Shown here piece after piece: positions 33,310 to 41,998 of a stretch of 48,526 nucleotides of DNA. Both the position numbers and the translations under genes were made by a program. The notes below the pieces were generated by a model. It made no database searches. It was not told the DNA's origin and saw nothing but the letters and a program-made list of their open reading frames with translations. This DNA comes from an uncultured Spartobacteria bacterium (lineage in GTDB: Bacteria > Verrucomicrobiota > Verrucomicrobiia > Chthoniobacterales > Terrimicrobiaceae), in the NCBI GenBank assembly GCA_937960895.1, contig CALCJD010000030.1, forward strand, positions 1 to 48,526, read 5' to 3'. Each line of letters begins with the position of its first letter. Position 1 is the first letter of the stretch.

Positions 33310-34655
33310 GGGTCGGGCGAGGACAAGGGGACGGCTCCGTCGGAGTCCCCGACGGGAGCATCCAAATAATTCTGCAATTTTTCCACCAAAAACGCGATTT
33401 CGTCCCCGGTCACGGTGAACGGCGGGGAAAAGGACAGAACATTTCCCTCCGGTCCACCGCCCAGCAGAATGAGGCCGTCCTGAAGACCGCGGCGCATGAT
33501 GGCACCGGTGAGCGCGCCATCCGGACGTCCCTGCGCATCGACCAGTTCCACGCCCAGCATGGCGCCCAAACCCCGGATCTCCGCAATGCGCGGTGACTTC
33601 AGTGTGTTCAGACCCTGGCGCAGGCGCGAGCCCACCAGGCGGGCGGCCTCGGCGGTCTCCGGCTTGCGATGTTCCGCGATGGACGCCAGCGCCAGCGCGC
33701 ATCCCAGGGGATTGCCGAGCGTCGTGCTGGTGTGCAGCGCCTCCCCCCGAGACACCGGCCAGGCATCCATGACCTTCGCCCGCCCCACACAGGCGGATAG
33801 GGGAAACCCGCCGCTGAGCGCCTTGCCCAGACAAATCAGATCCGGCACCACACCGGTGTGCTCGCAGGCAAAAAACCGTCCGGTCCGATGGAAGCCGGTG
33901 TAAATTTCATCCAGCACCAGCACCGCGCCCAGATCGTCGCAGAGCCGGCGCAGAAGCGGCAAAAAACCCATCGGCGGAACAACCTCCCCTCCCCGCCCCT
34001 GGACCGGTTCCACCAAAATGCAGCCGATCGGATGTTCCTGAAACGCCCGGCGCACCTGCGCCTCGACCCCGGCCAGATCGGCATCCTTCCGCGGATAACG
34101 GATCTTCACCCCAAAGCGTCCCAACTGCCCGACAAACGGCTCGCGAAAATACGCTAGACCGCCGGTTTCCAGCGCGCCGTGGCCGAGACCGTGATAACCG
34201 CCTTCGAACGACAACACGCCCGGTTTGCCGGTACGGAGAAGCGCGGTTTTCAGGGCGGCTTCGACGGCTTCCGAACCGGAATTGCCCAGATAGGTCTTCC
34301 CCGGTCCGGCCCCCCAACGCTCAAAGGTGATGGCGCTGAGCGCCTGGCAAAGCTCGGCCTTGAGCACGCCCGGATGCACGTCGCCCATGGCGTGAAGAAG
34401 TTTTTCCGCCTGCCCGACCACCGCCGCGCGCAGCGGTTTCGCTCCATGCCCCAATCCGCTCACCGCAAAGGCCGCCGTGAAATCCAAGAAGCGGTTGCCA
34501 TCCACGTCCCAGACGTTGGAACCCTCCGCCCGCTCCCAGAATACGGGAAAATCGTCCGCCATCCAGGTCACGCCACGGCTTTCGTAGGCACGCAGTTTGG
34601 CGGCACAGGCCCGCGAGCGCGGGCCGGGGATTTCGGTGATCAATTCAGGCAGCAT
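33306..34655 (-). CDS. Class III PLP-dependent aminotransferase
   Basis: 449-aa fold-type I omega-aminotransferase (acetylornithine / GABA / putrescine group). Landmarks are YLGNSGSEAVEAALKTA (PLP phosphate contact), FEGGYHGLGHGAL, VLDEIYTGFHRTG and the Schiff-base lysine in ICLGKALSGGFPLSA, with HTSTTLGNPLGC after it. The sequence does not fix the amine substrate. GGAGG stands 5 bases before the ATG, a clear ribosome binding site. It is the first gene of a two-gene operon with the PNPOx-like protein. Confidence 0.92.
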   Translation of the reverse strand: MLPELITEIPGPRSRACAAKLRAYESRGVTWMADDFPVFWERAEGSNVWDVDGNRFLDFTAAFAVSGLGHGAKPLRAAVVGQAEKLLHAMGDVHPGVLKAELCQALSAITFERWGAGPGKTYLGNSGSEAVEAALKTALLRTGKPGVLSFEGGYHGLGHGALETGGLAYFREPFVGQLGRFGVKIRYPRKDADLAGVEAQVRRAFQEHPIGCILVEPVQGRGGEVVPPMGFLPLLRRLCDDLGAVLVLDEIYTGFHRTGRFFACEHTGVVPDLICLGKALSGGFPLSACVGRAKVMDAWPVSRGEALHTSTTLGNPLGCALALASIAEHRKPETAEAARLVGSRLRQGLNTLKSPRIAEIRGLGAMLGVELVDAQGRPDGALTGAIMRRGLQDGLILLGGGPEGNVLSFSPPFTVTGDEIAFLVEKLQNYLDAPVGDSDGAVPLSSPDP

Positions 34656-35111
34656 GATTTCCTCCAGCGGAACGTCGTTCCCTTACATAGCAGCGTTTTT
34701 GCGCTTCACCATCCCGGAGTCCGCGAACCCGCACCATCCCCGGGCGGCCCAAAGCAGCCGGCCGGATATCCTTCGCAAAAAATTCTTACGGACAATCGGG
34801 GGATGGCACCATCGAGCGCGACCCCACCGCCGTGGCTGCGTGAGGGAGAGCAATTATTTCATCAAGCCGAGACAAAATCCTCTGCGGATGCGGGCGGCAC
34901 CGGCTGTTCAACCCCCAGCCGAAAGCGGTGAACACCGGCCGGACATTCCAACCGACCCTTCGCTGCCCCACCCCCGGCGCGCCCATCCATTATGAATTCG
35001 GCGACAAGGTTCGCACGCCGGATTCCCCGGCCTACACCGGTCCGATCACCCTTGAACCGGGCTTCGACGGACTGATCACCATCCGGGCATTCCCAGCCGG
35101 CCTGATGCCCC
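34656..35111. other. 456-bp intergenic region with one domain remnant
   Basis: This region lies between two minus-strand genes. The part up to about 34925 shows nothing recognisable apart from the aminotransferase promoter side. The remainder holds the plus-strand chitobiase-type domain fragment listed separately. No RNA gene or clear terminator was found. Confidence 0.5.
34928..35100 (+). pseudogene. Fragment of a chitobiase/hexosaminidase C-terminal-type (FN3_7-like) domain
   Basis: The open frame from GTG 34928 reads APIHYEFGDKVRTPDSPAY and then TGPITLEPG...ITIRAFPAG. This closely follows the pattern of CHB_HEX_C-type beta-sandwich domains (xIxYTxDGxxPTxxSPxYxGPIxL...TIxAxAF). Only this one module is present. 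Upstream residues are not conserved-looking and a stop precedes them; downstream the frame runs antisense into the glycogen-synthase-like gene. It is probably a decayed remnant of a larger secreted protein, but a short real gene cannot be excluded. Confidence 0.4.
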
Positions 35112-36554
35112 TCACGCCGCCCGCAAGGCGGGCTGTCCGAGCAGGCGGCTGTAGAGCCCGAGGTAGGCGCGGGCCGTGCTTTCGTGGGAAAAATCGATCC
35201 CCAGATTGGCGGCCACCAGCGCCTGACGATGGGCGTCCTGGCCCAGGAGATACAGGGCCCGGCGCGTCACATCGACCAGTCCATCGGCGGTGGCCGACCG
35301 GAAGGTGAATCCATTGCCCGTTCCGAAGGCGGGTTCGAAATCCCGCACCAGTTGGAAAAGCCCGCCGCATTGCAACGCCACCGGCACCGTGCCGTAGCGC
35401 ACCGCGCGACGCAGCCAGGTGGCGCGGGGTTCGACGGGACCCGGCACGAGCAGCAGGTCGGAACCGGCCAGCGCCAGGCGCGCCATTTTTTCCTCGGGAG
35501 CAGCCAGATGCGCAAAGCGGCCGCGATGTTTGCGGCGCGCCACCTCCAGCGGCACGGTCAGGGAGGGATTCACCCCGCCCAGCAGGACCAGCCGGCAATC
35601 GTCGGCAAGAAGCCTGTCCAGGGAGGCCAGCAGGATGTCGAGGCCCGGACCGGCCTCGGCAAACGCGACCAGCACGCCGCGGACCGGATCGGGCGCCAGT
35701 TCACACGCCCGGAGGAACGGGGCGCGATTGGCGGATTTCCGGCCGGGCTCGCCGGGTCCGTATTTTGCGGTCAGCGCGGAGTCCGAGGACGGCGTCCATC
35801 CCTCGAGCCCCGAGCATTCCGGAATGCCAAAAAGTTTGTGCTGGTGTTCACGCAGCACGGGATCAAGCCCGCAGCCTCCGGCGGGCGTCTGCGCCTCGCT
35901 GGCAAACCGTTCGCCGGGCAGCGCCACGGCATCCGCAAAAAGAATGCCGCCTTTCAGGCAGTTCATGCTGCCGAAGTATTCCACCCCGCGGGCGCTGAAA
36001 TATTCGCCCGGGAGGTTGGTGAGCGCGAAGTCGTAGCTCCAGAAGTTGCCCTGATACTCGAGGCCGTGCGGGGTGAGCACGGTGCGGAAGGGCAGGCGCT
36101 GGTCCCGGCAGAAGACCGGAGCCAGGGCGGTTTCCCAGCTGTGGCAGTGGAGGATGTCCGGCAGGGGCTCCATCCGACGCGCCAGTTCCACCACGCATTT
36201 GGTGAAGAAAATGAAGCGGGCGGCATTGTCCTGGTAATCCCGCCCATCCACGCCGTAAATCCCGGACCGGTCAAAATACTCGTCCCGGGCCACCGCAAAA
36301 ACCTGGACGCCCTCGGGGGACTTCAATTCGAAGATTTCGCAGGGATAGCGGCCCGGACCGATGTTGACGCTGAATTTCACCCCGGTCTTTTTCAGGCGGT
36401 TTTTGCCCTCACGCACCGCACGGTAACAGGGGATGACCACGCTCACCTCGTGGCCCTGACGGCGGAGTTCGGCGGAGAGACGGGACACGGCATCGCCCAA
36501 CTCCCCATTGCGAACGAAGGGCGACATTTCCGCAGCGGCCATGAGAATGTTCAT
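35112..36554 (-). CDS. Glycogen/starch synthase homologue (GT5) with degenerate active site
   Basis: 480-aa protein clearly homologous to GlgA along its length: MNILMAAAEMSPFVRNGELGD at the start, LHCHSWETALAPVF, TPHGLEYQGNFW, MNCLKGGILFADAVA, and the C-terminal RYGTVPVALQCGGL. Catalytic positions are largely changed. KTGGL is RNGEL, the SRLxxQKG loop is AFAEAGPG (Arg and Lys lost), and FEPCG is VEPRA (the Glu kept, Cys lost). It is therefore unlikely to be a normal ADP-glucose transferase and may be regulatory or altered in substrate. I have not assigned glgA. It is divergent from the CoaB-like gene. Confidence 0.85.
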   Translation of the reverse strand: MNILMAAAEMSPFVRNGELGDAVSRLSAELRRQGHEVSVVIPCYRAVREGKNRLKKTGVKFSVNIGPGRYPCEIFELKSPEGVQVFAVARDEYFDRSGIYGVDGRDYQDNAARFIFFTKCVVELARRMEPLPDILHCHSWETALAPVFCRDQRLPFRTVLTPHGLEYQGNFWSYDFALTNLPGEYFSARGVEYFGSMNCLKGGILFADAVALPGERFASEAQTPAGGCGLDPVLREHQHKLFGIPECSGLEGWTPSSDSALTAKYGPGEPGRKSANRAPFLRACELAPDPVRGVLVAFAEAGPGLDILLASLDRLLADDCRLVLLGGVNPSLTVPLEVARRKHRGRFAHLAAPEEKMARLALAGSDLLLVPGPVEPRATWLRRAVRYGTVPVALQCGGLFQLVRDFEPAFGTGNGFTFRSATADGLVDVTRRALYLLGQDAHRQALVAANLGIDFSHESTARAYLGLYSRLLGQPALRAA

Positions 36555-36708
36555 GCGTTCCCTTATAAACCGCCGTCCCCGACGCTGTCACTTCGGAGTT
36601 GAAGGCGGGAAACCCGGACCCGCCCCGGCCACGACCGATACCTCCCCGCCCCCGTTTTTTCCGTTTTCTTCTGTTCAGATCCGCTTCTCTTCCGACAAGA
36701 ATCCCGTC

Positions 36709-37350
36709 ATGTCAGTCCCCACCGCCCTGGTCACCTGCGGGCCCGCCTACGAACCCCTCGATGACGTGCGCCGGATCACCAACCATTCGACGGGCGAACT
36801 GGGCGCGCTGCTTTGCGAGGCGCTCGCCGAAGCGGGGTTTGCCGTCACCTGCCTGCGCGGCGTCTTGGCCACGCATCCCGCACCGAAATCCGCCCGCGTC
36901 ATCCCCTTCACCACCAACACCTCCCTGCAGGAGATCCTTGAGGGCATCGAGCCGCCCGACGCCGTTTTCCATGCCGCCGCGCTTTGCGATTTCCGCTTTG
37001 CCGGCCCGGCCACCGGCAAGGTCCGCAGCGATCTCCCCGAGTGGCACCTCGTCCTGCATCCGGCCCCCAAACTCCTGCCCCTGTTGCGCCCCCTCTTCCC
37101 GGAGGCGCTCATCGTGGGCTGGAAATACGAAGTCGAGGGAGAACGCGAAGAGGCCCTGGCCCGGGGACGGCACCAGATCGCCAAAAACAACACCGATGCC
37201 TGCGTGGTGAACGGACCGGCCTACGGACCCGGCCTCGGCCTGCTCGAACCGGACCAGTTCACCCACTTTTCCTCGCGCCGGGAATTTTGCCTCAATCTCG
37301 CGAAATGGAGCGCCGCGCGCGTGGCGCCTCACCACCAGCCGAACAGGTAA
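36709..37350 (+). CDS. CoaB-like phosphopantothenoylcysteine synthetase domain protein
   Basis: 213-aa stand-alone DFP C-terminal domain. TCGPAYEPLDDVRRITNHSTGELGALL (about 9-35) and FHAAALCDFRF match CoaB, the CTP-dependent ligase joining 4'-phosphopantothenate and cysteine in CoA synthesis. No CoaC decarboxylase half is attached, and the KxKK-type lysine motif is weak (GKVRSD), so the function is probable rather than certain. panB of the same pathway is 6 kb downstream. The 3' end overlaps that of the convergent exoD-like gene by 22 bases. Confidence 0.75.
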   Translation: MSVPTALVTCGPAYEPLDDVRRITNHSTGELGALLCEALAEAGFAVTCLRGVLATHPAPKSARVIPFTTNTSLQEILEGIEPPDAVFHAAALCDFRFAGPATGKVRSDLPEWHLVLHPAPKLLPLLRPLFPEALIVGWKYEVEGEREEALARGRHQIAKNNTDACVVNGPAYGPGLGLLEPDQFTHFSSRREFCLNLAKWSAARVAPHHQPNR

Positions 37351-37967
37351 CGCAGCAGCTCCCTGCCCAGCACGGCGATCAGGCCCACGTAGATCAGCGC
37401 GATCAGCGTGAGGACATGTCCGATGAGGACAAGCACGCCGTCACGCTCCATCAGGCCGAGCGCCAGGAACACAATGGCAAAGGCGGGAATCGTGTTGGTG
37501 AGGATGAACGGCGGGGGAATGGGCAGACTCAGTGCCAGGCCGGAAAGGCAGATGGCGGAGCCCGCCAGCGTCACCATGCCGGGACCGGCGACCAAAAACA
37601 ACAGCCGCGGACGCAGCACCTGCTCCATTTTGCCGTAGATGCGGCAGCCCACCTGGACCATTTTCTCAAGGGCCTGATACGAAATCCTCCGGTTGAGGAT
37701 CATTGCCGGCAGCCAGGGCTTGTGTCCGAAGGCTATGCGCACCCCGCACAGCGCAATGGCCAGCCCGAAGGGCGTGGAAATCCCGGGGATCGTCACCGGG
37801 GCCAGAAAGGGCAGGCAAAGCAGCACGATGATCATTTGCAGCCCGCGTCCATGCAGGATCTCAATCATCTCGCGGATCTGCATGGGGCGCCCCGCCGCCT
37901 CCTGCAGCAACCTGCGCAGGGCATCGGAAACCTTTTCGACGGCGGGGATTTCGGAAACAGGCCGCAT
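37329..37967 (-). CDS. ExoD family membrane protein
   Basis: 212-aa membrane protein of the ExoD (exopolysaccharide synthesis) family. RPMQIREMIEILHGRGLQMIIVLLCLPFL (about 27-55), PGISTPFGLAIALCGVRIAFG, and a run of helices ending at LLRYLFGWW are characteristic. The Rhizobium member affects exopolysaccharide and alkaline tolerance; the biochemical role is not known. It is divergent from the dehydrogenase at 38097, with a 129-bp shared upstream region. Confidence 0.9.
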   Translation of the reverse strand: MRPVSEIPAVEKVSDALRRLLQEAAGRPMQIREMIEILHGRGLQMIIVLLCLPFLAPVTIPGISTPFGLAIALCGVRIAFGHKPWLPAMILNRRISYQALEKMVQVGCRIYGKMEQVLRPRLLFLVAGPGMVTLAGSAICLSGLALSLPIPPPFILTNTIPAFAIVFLALGLMERDGVLVLIGHVLTLIALIYVGLIAVLGRELLRYLFGWW

Positions 37968-38057
37968 AACGCCGCGCGGAACTAATCACACTGTGTTTCG
38001 AACCGCAAACTGTCTTGTCCCCCGGGCTCCGAATCCCCACCTTCCGACGGCATGTTC

Positions 38058-38085
38058 TCGACTTACGCTCAAGAGTTTATATAAA
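38058..38085 (+). promoter_or_regulatory. Possible sigma-70-type promoter
   Basis: TCGACT (38058-38063) and TATAAA (38080-38085) are 16 bp apart in front of the dehydrogenase gene. The -10 box is good and the -35 weak. A start site near 38092 would leave almost no leader before the ATG at 38097, which favours translation from the later ATG at 38160. Confidence 0.4.
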
Positions 38086-38096
38086 CGGAAACATCC

Positions 38097-39308
38097 ATGA
38101 GCCACCCGGAGCTCCACCCGCGCCCGCTTCACCCTTTTCCGCCTTCGCCGCCGCCTGACATGTCCGCCCGCTCCACGCGCCACCTTCGCCTCATTTCCGC
38201 CCTTCCGGATTGGTCCGACCACGCCTCCGACACCGGACCGCGGATCATCGGCGTCCTTCCCGGCGAGGGCATCGGCCCCGAAATCGTCGCGGCGTCCCTG
38301 GACGTGCTCGACATCGTCGACCAGGCGTCCCCCCGCCGCTACGAGATCCGGAGAAGCGGAAAATTCGGCCGGAAGGCCGCGGCGGCCGCCGGAGGGGGCC
38401 TGACCGCCGAGGTGGCGGACTTTTGCGCCTCCATTTACGCCGCAAACGGGGCGATTCTGTGCGGCCCGGCGGCGGGACGGTTTGTCTACGATCTCCGGAA
38501 GGAATTTGATCTTTATTGCAAATTCACGCCCATCCAGCCCGTCAGGGCGCTGCGCAATGTCGGTCCGATCAAAGCCGAAATTGTGCGGTCCGCCGACCTC
38601 GTCGTGGTGCGGGAAAATGTCGCCGGGCTTTATTTTGGCGAGAGTTTCCCGGGCGAAGGTGCCGGACAGTCCGTTCACCATCGCTTTGGCTACGAGGAAT
38701 CCCAGGTTCGCCGCATCCTCACCGCCGCCCTCCGCCTGGCGGAACGGCGAAACGGCCGGCTGTGTGTCGTCCTGAAACCCGGGGGACTCCCCGCCATCAG
38801 CGCTCTCTGGGAAGGCGTCCTCCGGGACCTGACCCAATCCTCGCCGATCCAAGCCTCGATTCTCGCCATCGACCAGGCCATCCACCAGATGATCGCCCAT
38901 CCCGACCGCTTCGACGTGGTGGCCGCCCCAAACGCCTTCGGTGACATTCTTTCCGACGGAGCCAGTCTCCTGCTGGGTTCGCGGGGCATGTCATTTTCCG
39001 GCAATTTCGGCGCCGCGGGCCACGCGGTCTTCCAGGCCGCGCACGACCCCGCCCCCAACCTGGCCGGCACCGGCCAGGCCAATCCGCTCGGTCAAATCCT
39101 GGCCCTCGCCATGATGCTGCGCGAACATTTTGGCGAGGCCGCCTTCGCCGCCACCATCGAGGAGGCCATCGAGGAGACGCTCGCCGAAGGCTGGCGCACC
39201 GCGGATATTGCGGAGCCCGGCTGCCGGGTGGTGGGAACCCGGGAAATGGGACAATGCGTCCGCCGCAATCTGGAACGCCTCCTCGCCGACGGGCCGACGC
39301 CCGCGTAA
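38097..39308 (+). CDS. Isocitrate/isopropylmalate dehydrogenase family protein
   Basis: 403-aa NAD(P)-dependent beta-decarboxylating dehydrogenase. IIGVLPGEGIGPEIVAA near the N-terminus, RENVAGLYFGE and the metal/cofactor loop APNAFGDILSDGASLLLGSRGMSFSGNFG define the family. The segment after the central strand reads VLKPGGLPAISALW instead of the usual DKANVL block, so it is not a typical LeuB or Icd. The tartrate dehydrogenase or homoisocitrate branches are possible. The first 21 residues are Pro-rich and may not be translated; an ATG at 38160 gives a 382-aa protein. Confidence 0.82.
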   Translation: MSHPELHPRPLHPFPPSPPPDMSARSTRHLRLISALPDWSDHASDTGPRIIGVLPGEGIGPEIVAASLDVLDIVDQASPRRYEIRRSGKFGRKAAAAAGGGLTAEVADFCASIYAANGAILCGPAAGRFVYDLRKEFDLYCKFTPIQPVRALRNVGPIKAEIVRSADLVVVRENVAGLYFGESFPGEGAGQSVHHRFGYEESQVRRILTAALRLAERRNGRLCVVLKPGGLPAISALWEGVLRDLTQSSPIQASILAIDQAIHQMIAHPDRFDVVAAPNAFGDILSDGASLLLGSRGMSFSGNFGAAGHAVFQAAHDPAPNLAGTGQANPLGQILALAMMLREHFGEAAFAATIEEAIEETLAEGWRTADIAEPGCRVVGTREMGQCVRRNLERLLADGPTPA

Positions 39309-39415
39309 TCCCCCCCGCCCGGCCGGACCGATGAACCGGCCCCCGATCCCGCCCCCCGGGAGGTTTCCTGCGCTTGGCCCTTGCAGCCGGAGGGAATTCA
39401 TTGGAGAAAAGGGGC

Positions 39416-41293
39416 ATGCACGAAGAACTCCAACAAGCCGTTGATGCTGGAAAACTCTCTCCCCAGGCTGCCGAGGCCCTGGAGCGCCTGACGCCCGGAA
39501 CATTCTGCTTTCACAAAAGCTGGGGATTCGGCCGGATCGCCGAGTGGAGTTTGCTCACCGGCCAGTTGATCATCGATTTTCAGAGCAAGAAGCGCCATCC
39601 CATGCAGGCCCAGTATGCCGGGGAGGCCCTTCAACCCATTCCCAACGAACACATCCTCGCCCGCAAGGCCACCGATCCCGCCGCCGTGAAGGCGGCCGCG
39701 ACCAGCGACCCGGTGGGCCTCGTCCGCGACATTCTCCGCGATCACGGCGGACGCGCCACGGCGGAGCAGATTGCCTCCTCGCTCACTCCGGAGGTCTTCG
39801 ACACCGCCGGCTTCAAGAAGTGGTGGGACTCCGCCAAGAAAAAACTCAAGACCGACGGACACTTCCAGCTCCCAACCAAAAAGAACGAACCCGTCGTGCT
39901 TCTCGACACCCCGACCGCTCCGGGCAAGGGACTGATTGAAAAATTCCGCGGGGCGCGTCACCTCAAGGATCAGGTCGCCGCACTCGATCAAATCACCAAG
40001 GCGCTCGGCGACTTCGCCCACGAGGTCGAGGAACTGCAGGCGCTCGCCCATCAGATCGAAGACGCCGCCGCCCGCGGACGCAAACTGCAATCCGCCCAGG
40101 CCCTCGAACTCCTCATCGCCCGCGACGAAATCCTCTCCCGCCATGAGGCGCTCAAGCCCGGAGAAAACGCTCCCGGCGTCGCCGACATCCTCCGCGGGGA
40201 ACAGGCCCGCCTGCCGGAGCTCTTCGCCGCCCTGCCCGCCTCCAAACAACGCCGGGCCCTCGAGCAGTTCCCTGCGGCCTTCGGCGACCGCTGGGTCGAG
40301 GTCATCCTGCGCCTGGCCCAGCAGTCCCCGGCCCGGCTCGTGGTGGAAATCTCCCGTCTGCTTGAAAAGGAGGGCCGCAAGGAGGATCTCCGCGCGTCCC
40401 TGCAACGCTGGATCAGCGAACGCTCCGCCTCCTCCGAAATTCTTATCTGGCTCTGCAAGGAACGCGGAGCCGGCTTCCCCGAGCTCTTCGACGCCGACCT
40501 TCTCAACGCCGTCTTCAGCGCCCTTGAACGCGACCAGCTGGACGAAAAACGCGGCACCCGGCTCAAGGATCTCCTTTTCGACGATCGCGAACTCATCGCC
40601 GACCTGCTGGCCGCGGCGGAACAGGACGTGGTACGCGACACCCTGCGCCGTCTGCTCATGACCCCGGTCTTCGAGGACCTCAGCAAACGCTCGCTCATCG
40701 CCCGTATCGTCAAGGTCTATCCCGAGATGCAGTCCATGATCGGCGGGGGCGACACCTCGGAAAAGGCCGAGACGCTCACCGTCTCCTGGGCCAGTCTCGA
40801 AAAGCGCAAGCAGGAGTTCGAGGATCTCGTCACCCGCCAGATTCCCGAAAACCTTCGGGACATCGCCATCGCAAAGGAAGAAGGCGACCTGCGCGAAAAC
40901 TTCGGTTTCAAGGCGGCCAAGGAACAGCAGCGTGTGCTGGCCCGCCGACGCGCCGAAGGCGAACGCGATCTCAGCCTCGCCCGCGGCACGAACTTCGAAA
41001 ACCCCGACACCAGTCAGGTGTCCATCGGCACGGTGGTGACCTTCCGCGACGCGGACGGGGACGAGGAAAAATACAGCATCCTCGGGGCCTGGGACAGCGC
41101 GCCGGAGCTCAACATCGTGTCCTACAAGGCGGCCATCGGTCAGGCGACCCTCGGCAAGAAGGTCGGCGAAACGGTCGAACTTCCCACCGAGCGCGGACCG
41201 CGCACCGTCACCGTCGTCAAGATCGAGCCCTTCACCGATCTCGACATTTTGCGCGAAAAAGTTCACGTGCTGAACACCCCCGCCGGCTCCTAA
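39416..41293 (+). CDS. GreA/GreB transcript cleavage factor with long N-terminal extension
   Basis: 625-aa protein about four times the size of normal GreA (about 158 aa). The last about 170 residues are GreA-like: a coiled coil with the acidic tip EEGDLREN (488-495, Asp491 and Glu494 as in GreA) and a C-terminal FKBP-like domain (IGTVVTFRDADG..., AIGQATLGKKVGE). The first about 450 residues are helical after an initial PGTFCFHKSWGFGRIAEW module. Similar long GreA proteins occur in Chlamydiae. It should rescue backtracked RNA polymerase; the extension's role is unknown. AAGGGG precedes the ATG. Confidence 0.92.
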   Translation: MHEELQQAVDAGKLSPQAAEALERLTPGTFCFHKSWGFGRIAEWSLLTGQLIIDFQSKKRHPMQAQYAGEALQPIPNEHILARKATDPAAVKAAATSDPVGLVRDILRDHGGRATAEQIASSLTPEVFDTAGFKKWWDSAKKKLKTDGHFQLPTKKNEPVVLLDTPTAPGKGLIEKFRGARHLKDQVAALDQITKALGDFAHEVEELQALAHQIEDAAARGRKLQSAQALELLIARDEILSRHEALKPGENAPGVADILRGEQARLPELFAALPASKQRRALEQFPAAFGDRWVEVILRLAQQSPARLVVEISRLLEKEGRKEDLRASLQRWISERSASSEILIWLCKERGAGFPELFDADLLNAVFSALERDQLDEKRGTRLKDLLFDDRELIADLLAAAEQDVVRDTLRRLLMTPVFEDLSKRSLIARIVKVYPEMQSMIGGGDTSEKAETLTVSWASLEKRKQEFEDLVTRQIPENLRDIAIAKEEGDLRENFGFKAAKEQQRVLARRRAEGERDLSLARGTNFENPDTSQVSIGTVVTFRDADGDEEKYSILGAWDSAPELNIVSYKAAIGQATLGKKVGETVELPTERGPRTVTVVKIEPFTDLDILREKVHVLNTPAGS

Positions 41294-41339
41294 AGGTTCT
41301 TTTACAAGCCCTTCCCTGGAAGACACTTGAACCCACCAT

Positions 41340-41374
41340 CCCCCGCGCGCCCTCTCCACTGCGGCGCGCGGGGG
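41340..41374 (+). terminator. 12-bp GC hairpin after the greA-like gene
   Basis: Perfect arms CCCCCGCGCGCC and GGCGCGCGGGGG with an 11-nt loop lie 47 bp after the stop. Only TGCTTC follows rather than a T-run, so termination is likely but not textbook. Confidence 0.6.
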
Positions 41375-41443
41375 TGCTTCGTGCGCCCCTTTCCCCCGCG
41401 CATTCGGATTGCTTTGCCGCCCGCGCCGGCTAGACTGACGGTC

Positions 41444-41878
41444 ATGAAAGCGCTCTCTTTCGCCGCCGCCCTCCTCCTCCCGATCGTTTCCCTCATGGCC
41501 AAACCCGGATGGAGCGAAGATTATGAAGCCAGCCTCGCGAAGGCCAAGGCCGACAACAAACTGGTACTCCTCGACTTCACCGGATCCGATTGGTGCGGCT
41601 GGTGCATCAAGATCGACAAGGAGATTTTCTCGACGCCCGAGTTTCAGGACTACGCCGCCAAGAACCTCGAACTGGTCGAACTCGACTTCCCGCGCAAGAA
41701 GACCCTGCCCGACAATGTGAAGGCGCAGAATGAAAAACTCCTCCGCGAATACGGCATCCAGGGATTTCCCACCATCATCGTCCTGAACTCCCAGGGCAAA
41801 AAGATTGGCGAACTCGGTTACATGCCCGGCGGCCCGAAACCCTTCATCGCCGAGCTGGAAAAGCTCAAAAACAAATAA
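41444..41878 (+). CDS. Secreted thioredoxin-like protein
   Basis: 144-aa protein. A signal peptide (about 1-19, MKALSFAAALLLPIVSLMA) is followed by a thioredoxin fold with FTGSDWCGWC (Cys51 and Cys54) and the cis-proline strand GIQGFPTIIVLN. The WCGWC motif and the short length resemble the DUF255/thioredoxin_7-like periplasmic reductases. It probably keeps envelope cysteines reduced. It is flanked by terminators on both sides, so it is monocistronic. Confidence 0.92.
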   Translation: MKALSFAAALLLPIVSLMAKPGWSEDYEASLAKAKADNKLVLLDFTGSDWCGWCIKIDKEIFSTPEFQDYAAKNLELVELDFPRKKTLPDNVKAQNEKLLREYGIQGFPTIIVLNSQGKKIGELGYMPGGPKPFIAELEKLKNK

Positions 41879-41893
41879 CGCCCTTTCATGAAG

Positions 41894-41930
41894 CAGCCGG
41901 CGGAACACATCCCGCCGGCTGATTCTTTTT
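41894..41930 (+). terminator. Rho-independent terminator after the thioredoxin gene
   Basis: Perfect 10-bp arms CAGCCGGCGG and CCGCCGGCTG with an 8-nt loop, then ATTC and TTTTT. Confidence 0.92.
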
Positions 41931-41998
41931 GGAGCACGGCCATCCCCCGGCTCCCGCATTGACTCCGCCCCTCCCGGACGGTTTGATGGTGGATTCCT

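Noticed and set aside
39398..41959. 853-codon open frame on the minus strand
   Set aside because: It is the antisense shadow of the GreA-like and thioredoxin genes in GC-rich DNA; it has no domain and the plus-strand proteins are clearly real.
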